DNA from: Pseudobacteriovorax sp.
GTDB taxonomy: Bacteria > Bdellovibrionota_B > Oligoflexia > Oligoflexales > Oligoflexaceae
Assembly: GCA_013215145.1 (NCBI GenBank)
Contig: JABSRP010000062.1
Span: 1 to 35,649 of the forward strand
DNA: 35,649 nt
Direction of reading: 5' to 3'
Position 1 is the first letter of the stretch; the number at the start of each line of letters is the position of its first letter. Position numbers and translations under genes: made by a program. Positions 33,424 to 35,649 of this stretch are shown in pieces. Under the pieces are notes generated by a model. That model did no database searches. It was not told the origin of the DNA and worked only from the letters and a program-made list of their open reading frames with translations.

Positions 33424-34596
33424 TCAATCGATATGTCCAGCTTTGCGCAGAGCCTGGCGGAATCTTCGGCCATTATGATTTAATACCTCAGTAACATCCA
33501 TTTGGAAGAAATCTTTCGCTTGGGATTCATGAGTCTCGAATATCGCATCGTTAGAACCGTCAAAATAGAAGTACTGAGCTGTATTTATGACATCCTTAAG
33601 GCTTGGGCTGTTGTAAACTGCCATTCCCGGCGGCGCATCACGAAAAAAACTCGGAATGACTCCCAGTATTTTTAGGTTTGGACCCAAATTTTGCCAACTC
33701 GTTATAAGTGGATCTTTATGTCGTAAGAAAGCCAAATCGTAGGTCACCCTTTGCGCCGACTGAATGCCTGGCACCAAATCCCAAGCGCCTAACCATGGCC
33801 GATCATCACCCGAAACGACCCATCGCATATGAAGCATGGTTGGGGCCACGGGATGTAATGCCTGTGACTCCTTGCAAAGGTATGGTTCGTTAGAACGCCT
33901 TGCAAAGCAGATGGTCTTCGCCTGCTCCTTGTCAATATCAACGCCTACAACATAGGTTCTGAAATGGTTATGTTGGGCCAAAACAAGCGCCATTAACTGA
34001 TTCTTTGGTCCAAGTATATAGAACATGCCGCCATGAATATCCAGATAATGCCAGTTATCACTATCACCTAGCAGTGCAGAAAGTTTTTGCCAGAACCTTT
34101 GTTCTGCGGGAAGACCGCTTTTATAAAAGGTCAGGTTGTATTTCAGAATCTTAATCGGAATTTTGCGCTGCCCCATATCCAAGGTTTCCGACCAGCTATA
34201 GGCATACAAAGGAGGTTTAGACGATTGAATACAGTCCGGAGGTTCTGGTAGCTCCAATCGAAAGCTTTGATCTCGTTCGAATCGTTTTAAGACCTCACGA
34301 TCAACTGGGCCTGAAAAACCCTCTGCAGAGCCGCGAAGCTGCGACGTATATTGCTTATAAAAATCCATAGGACCACAGGAATCAGCATCAACGTATAGCT
34401 CAGGACGGTGCTCGATGAGTAATTGTTGATCCAAGGCGCTAGGCCATTGACCCAAATCATCTGGTGACCAGGACGCATTTGGATAGGTGAGTGTTTCCAA
34501 AGCTTTGATATAGTCATCTTGATCGAAACCTAAACAGGATTGAATTCCCAAACTTAATAGTAACAAGAGAACACAACGGAAACGTCTCGATTGCAT
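33424..34596 (-). CDS. Lipoprotein of unknown function
   Basis: Not recognised. It has 390 residues from ATG 34596, preferred to the GTG at 34617 because a G-rich ribosome site (GGGGGTGGG) directly precedes it and the signal is then compact: MQSRRFRCVLLLLL, lipobox IQS-Cys21. The mature protein is mixed alpha/beta with several Trp and paired cysteines (DSCGPMD, PDCIQS, TICFARR, YLCKES). AQHNHFRTYVVG contains a His-x-His but no known metal site can be claimed. It is convergent with dps and preceded by a kinase remnant. Outer-membrane or periplasmic attachment is inferred from the lipobox. Confidence 0.75.
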   Translation of the reverse strand: MQSRRFRCVLLLLLSLGIQSCLGFDQDDYIKALETLTYPNASWSPDDLGQWPSALDQQLLIEHRPELYVDADSCGPMDFYKQYTSQLRGSAEGFSGPVDREVLKRFERDQSFRLELPEPPDCIQSSKPPLYAYSWSETLDMGQRKIPIKILKYNLTFYKSGLPAEQRFWQKLSALLGDSDNWHYLDIHGGMFYILGPKNQLMALVLAQHNHFRTYVVGVDIDKEQAKTICFARRSNEPYLCKESQALHPVAPTMLHMRWVVSGDDRPWLGAWDLVPGIQSAQRVTYDLAFLRHKDPLITSWQNLGPNLKILGVIPSFFRDAPPGMAVYNSPSLKDVINTAQYFYFDGSNDAIFETHESQAKDFFQMDVTEVLNHNGRRFRQALRKAGHID

Positions 34597-34724
34597 GCCC
34601 ACCCCCAAATAAATCACAGGATCCGAACCCGATCTATCGTAGGAACTTTCACAAAATCCTAAAATACTCTATTCTCATAGAAAGTGATAGCTTGCATCGC
34701 TGGGGTCTTGGCCGGTCTGCTAAT

Positions 34725-35054
34725 CTAGGCTGCCAAACAGGATTTTTTATGGATAAAAAACTGCCTTGGCAGCATCAAAATCAATTCAAAGGGAACAAAA
34801 TCGTCTCCAAAATGCTGCTGTTGATGCCCCAACACATGGATATAGGCATCACCCCCCTTCGACCTAAGGGACTCTCTGATAGCTGCCATACCGACCCCAC
34901 GCCCTGACACGTCACTCACTGCTTGTGCTGTGGAAAAACCCGTGTGAAAAATCAGCTCTGCAATCTCATTTGGTTCCATTTCTATACCGGCATCTATCTT
35001 TCGACATAAATCGTAGAGTTTTCCATGAACTTGAGTGACAACCTGATCAAATTC
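34725..35054 (-). pseudogene. C-terminal remnant of a CheA-like histidine kinase
   Basis: A 109-codon fragment. It retains the end of a CheA-type ATPase domain: AELIFHTGFSTA, the G2 box SGRGVGMAAIRE, and a closing PFELILMLPRQFFI. The N box and G1 box that bind ATP are missing, and a TGA (35055-35057) closes the frame upstream, where no related sequence could be read. The best in-frame ATG (34979) starts inside the domain. It resembles the C-terminus of the kinase at 176-2656 (ISGRGVGMDAVR, then PFKFVISLSKDFYI) but is clearly divergent. It is probably a decayed gene and not a functional protein. Confidence 0.75.
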
Positions 35055-35368
35055 TCAATTCTGAAAAAAGCATAATAAAACATAGGATTTGCTTAGTAAG
35101 AAAGGACTTATTCCCACAATTTGAGGCAGAGTAACTGATGAAAATGCCAGAACCCTTGAGCTTAAGTTCGTCATTTGGAGGGTAACTGTCTAAACCTGAT
35201 CTATGGAACCAATTAACCCTCTCTAATAGCTTGATTAAAAAGATATTACGTTATCGACGTCCCCCCGTTAAGCGCAACAAAAATTTCAGACCTTTTTGCT
35301 TATTGGCCGTTATAATAAGGAAGTTACCTACTTGGAATGTTAGCTATTAAAAAAAGAGGGTCAAACTT
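35055..35368. other. Gene-free interval of 314 bases
   Basis: No coding region is supported. A TATAAT at 35311-35316 lies 53 bases before the ATG at 35369 and is a plausible -10 box, though no good -35 was found. The interval may include decayed upstream parts of the kinase remnant. Confidence 0.4.
35311..35316 (+). promoter_or_regulatory. Candidate -10 box for the 35369 gene
   Basis: A perfect TATAAT preceded by AT-rich sequence. At 17 bases spacing the -35 position reads AGACCT, a poor match. Confidence 0.3.
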
Positions 35369-35515
35369 ATGCGTCTAATTCCATTGGTTTCCGTTTTGAT
35401 ATCCGGTCTCGTGGTTTTCGTATTCGGTTTGTTCTTTATCATAGGAAGCACCATACCCGACACTAAAACAAACACAGAAACCTTAGTTATAGAGCGAGAT
35501 GTTAGGGGCTGTTGA
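35369..35515 (+). pseudogene. Small membrane protein gene interrupted by an IS
   Basis: ATG 35369 follows AGAGGG. The frame encodes a hydrophobic helix (about residues 4-27), then DTKTNTETLVIERDV, and ends five codons inside the insertion element at TGA 35513-35515. A single N-terminal helix followed by such a strand resembles membrane-anchored SRPBCC-type proteins, a weak comparison on so few residues. The last genuine codons are near 35504. The rest of the gene is expected beyond the element, outside this window. Confidence 0.55.
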
Positions 35516-35649
35516 CAATTTAAGTTTTGCTTGAAAAATGTTGGTAAACTCAAAAGTTTGTTTTGAGAAATAAAAAAAACGAGTTTACCATGCCTAGAAC
35601 AATGCTTTCTGACGAACATTGGTCGAAGCTAAAGCCCATTATGATAAAG
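35505..35649 (+). mobile_element. Left end of an IS5-type insertion sequence, cut by the window edge
   Basis: The end begins near GGGGCTGTTGACAATT (35505-35520), a typical IS5-family terminus. An 8-bp inverted pair GTAAACTC (35544-35551) and GAGTTTAC (35581-35588) stands before the transposase start. The right end and any target duplication lie outside. Confidence 0.7.
35590..35649 (+). CDS. IS5-family transposase, first 20 residues only
   Basis: The frame begins at ATG 35590 and reads MPRTMLSDEHWSKLKPIMIK up to the window edge. This N-terminus is characteristic of IS5-family DDE transposases (the SDEHWSKLKPIM block). Nothing further can be said about integrity or catalytic residues. It is carried by the element that interrupts the small membrane protein gene. 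Confidence 0.8.
   Translation, partial: MPRTMLSDEHWSKLKPIMIK

Overview
The window looks like chromosomal DNA of a Gram-negative bacterium with a very large exported proteome. No rRNA, tRNA or CRISPR array is visible. The 7TM/CheA-like sensor kinase, the many lipoproteins and the secreted oddities (collagen-like, fasciclin, BTRD1 and Reg_prop-propeller proteins) suggest an environmental, probably marine, member of the Bdellovibrionota/Oligoflexia or a similar delta-type lineage. That placement is inference from gene content, not from a marker gene. About 14 of roughly 20 intact genes carry a lipobox or a signal peptide.

Layout. Positions 62-2656 hold a CheA-like 7TM sensor kinase that lacks its N-terminus. 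A repeat-bearing lipoprotein (3126-5123), a HAD-IIA phosphatase (5411-6199), two tandem secreted PHB-depolymerase-like esterases (6402-8359), an exported protein of unknown function (8579-9802), a trypsin-like lipoprotein protease with a C-terminal Lcl/DUF1566-like module (10020-11240) and a collagen-like/coiled-coil lipoprotein (11504-13360) follow on the plus strand. A minus-strand pair encodes an exported unknown and a truncated haemoglobin (13468-14587). Then come a four-domain fasciclin lipoprotein (14901-16670), a convergent class III nucleotide cyclase with a TPR-like N-terminus (16733-18595), a secreted PEP-synthase-like protein (18992-22141) and an oligopeptide-type solute-binding lipoprotein (22333-24093).

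A complete insertion sequence with 28-bp inverted repeats (24091-25109) sits exactly between this binding protein and a convergent minus-strand pair: a Reg_prop-type propeller lipoprotein (25107-28337) and a lipoprotein joining five BTRD1 repeats to a class A beta-lactamase-like hydrolase (28384-30225). Next is a tightly coupled minus-strand operon of DUF427 protein, unknown protein and PQQ-type sugar dehydrogenase (30490-32713). Dps is divergent from it (32890-33360). The right end has one more unknown lipoprotein (33424-34596), the C-terminal fragment of a second CheA-like kinase (34725-35054), and a small membrane-protein gene cut by an IS5-type element that runs off the window (35369-35649).

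Most transcription units are one or two genes separated by hairpins. The shared theme is the cell surface and periplasm: adhesion-like repeat proteins (collagen, FAS1), hydrolases (esterases, protease, BTRD1 hydrolase), uptake and periplasmic oxidation. The most unusual items are the BTRD1-serine hydrolase with its propeller partner, the exported PEP-synthase-like protein, the 23-residue repeat lipoprotein, and the IS whose two ends supply the stop codons of both neighbours.
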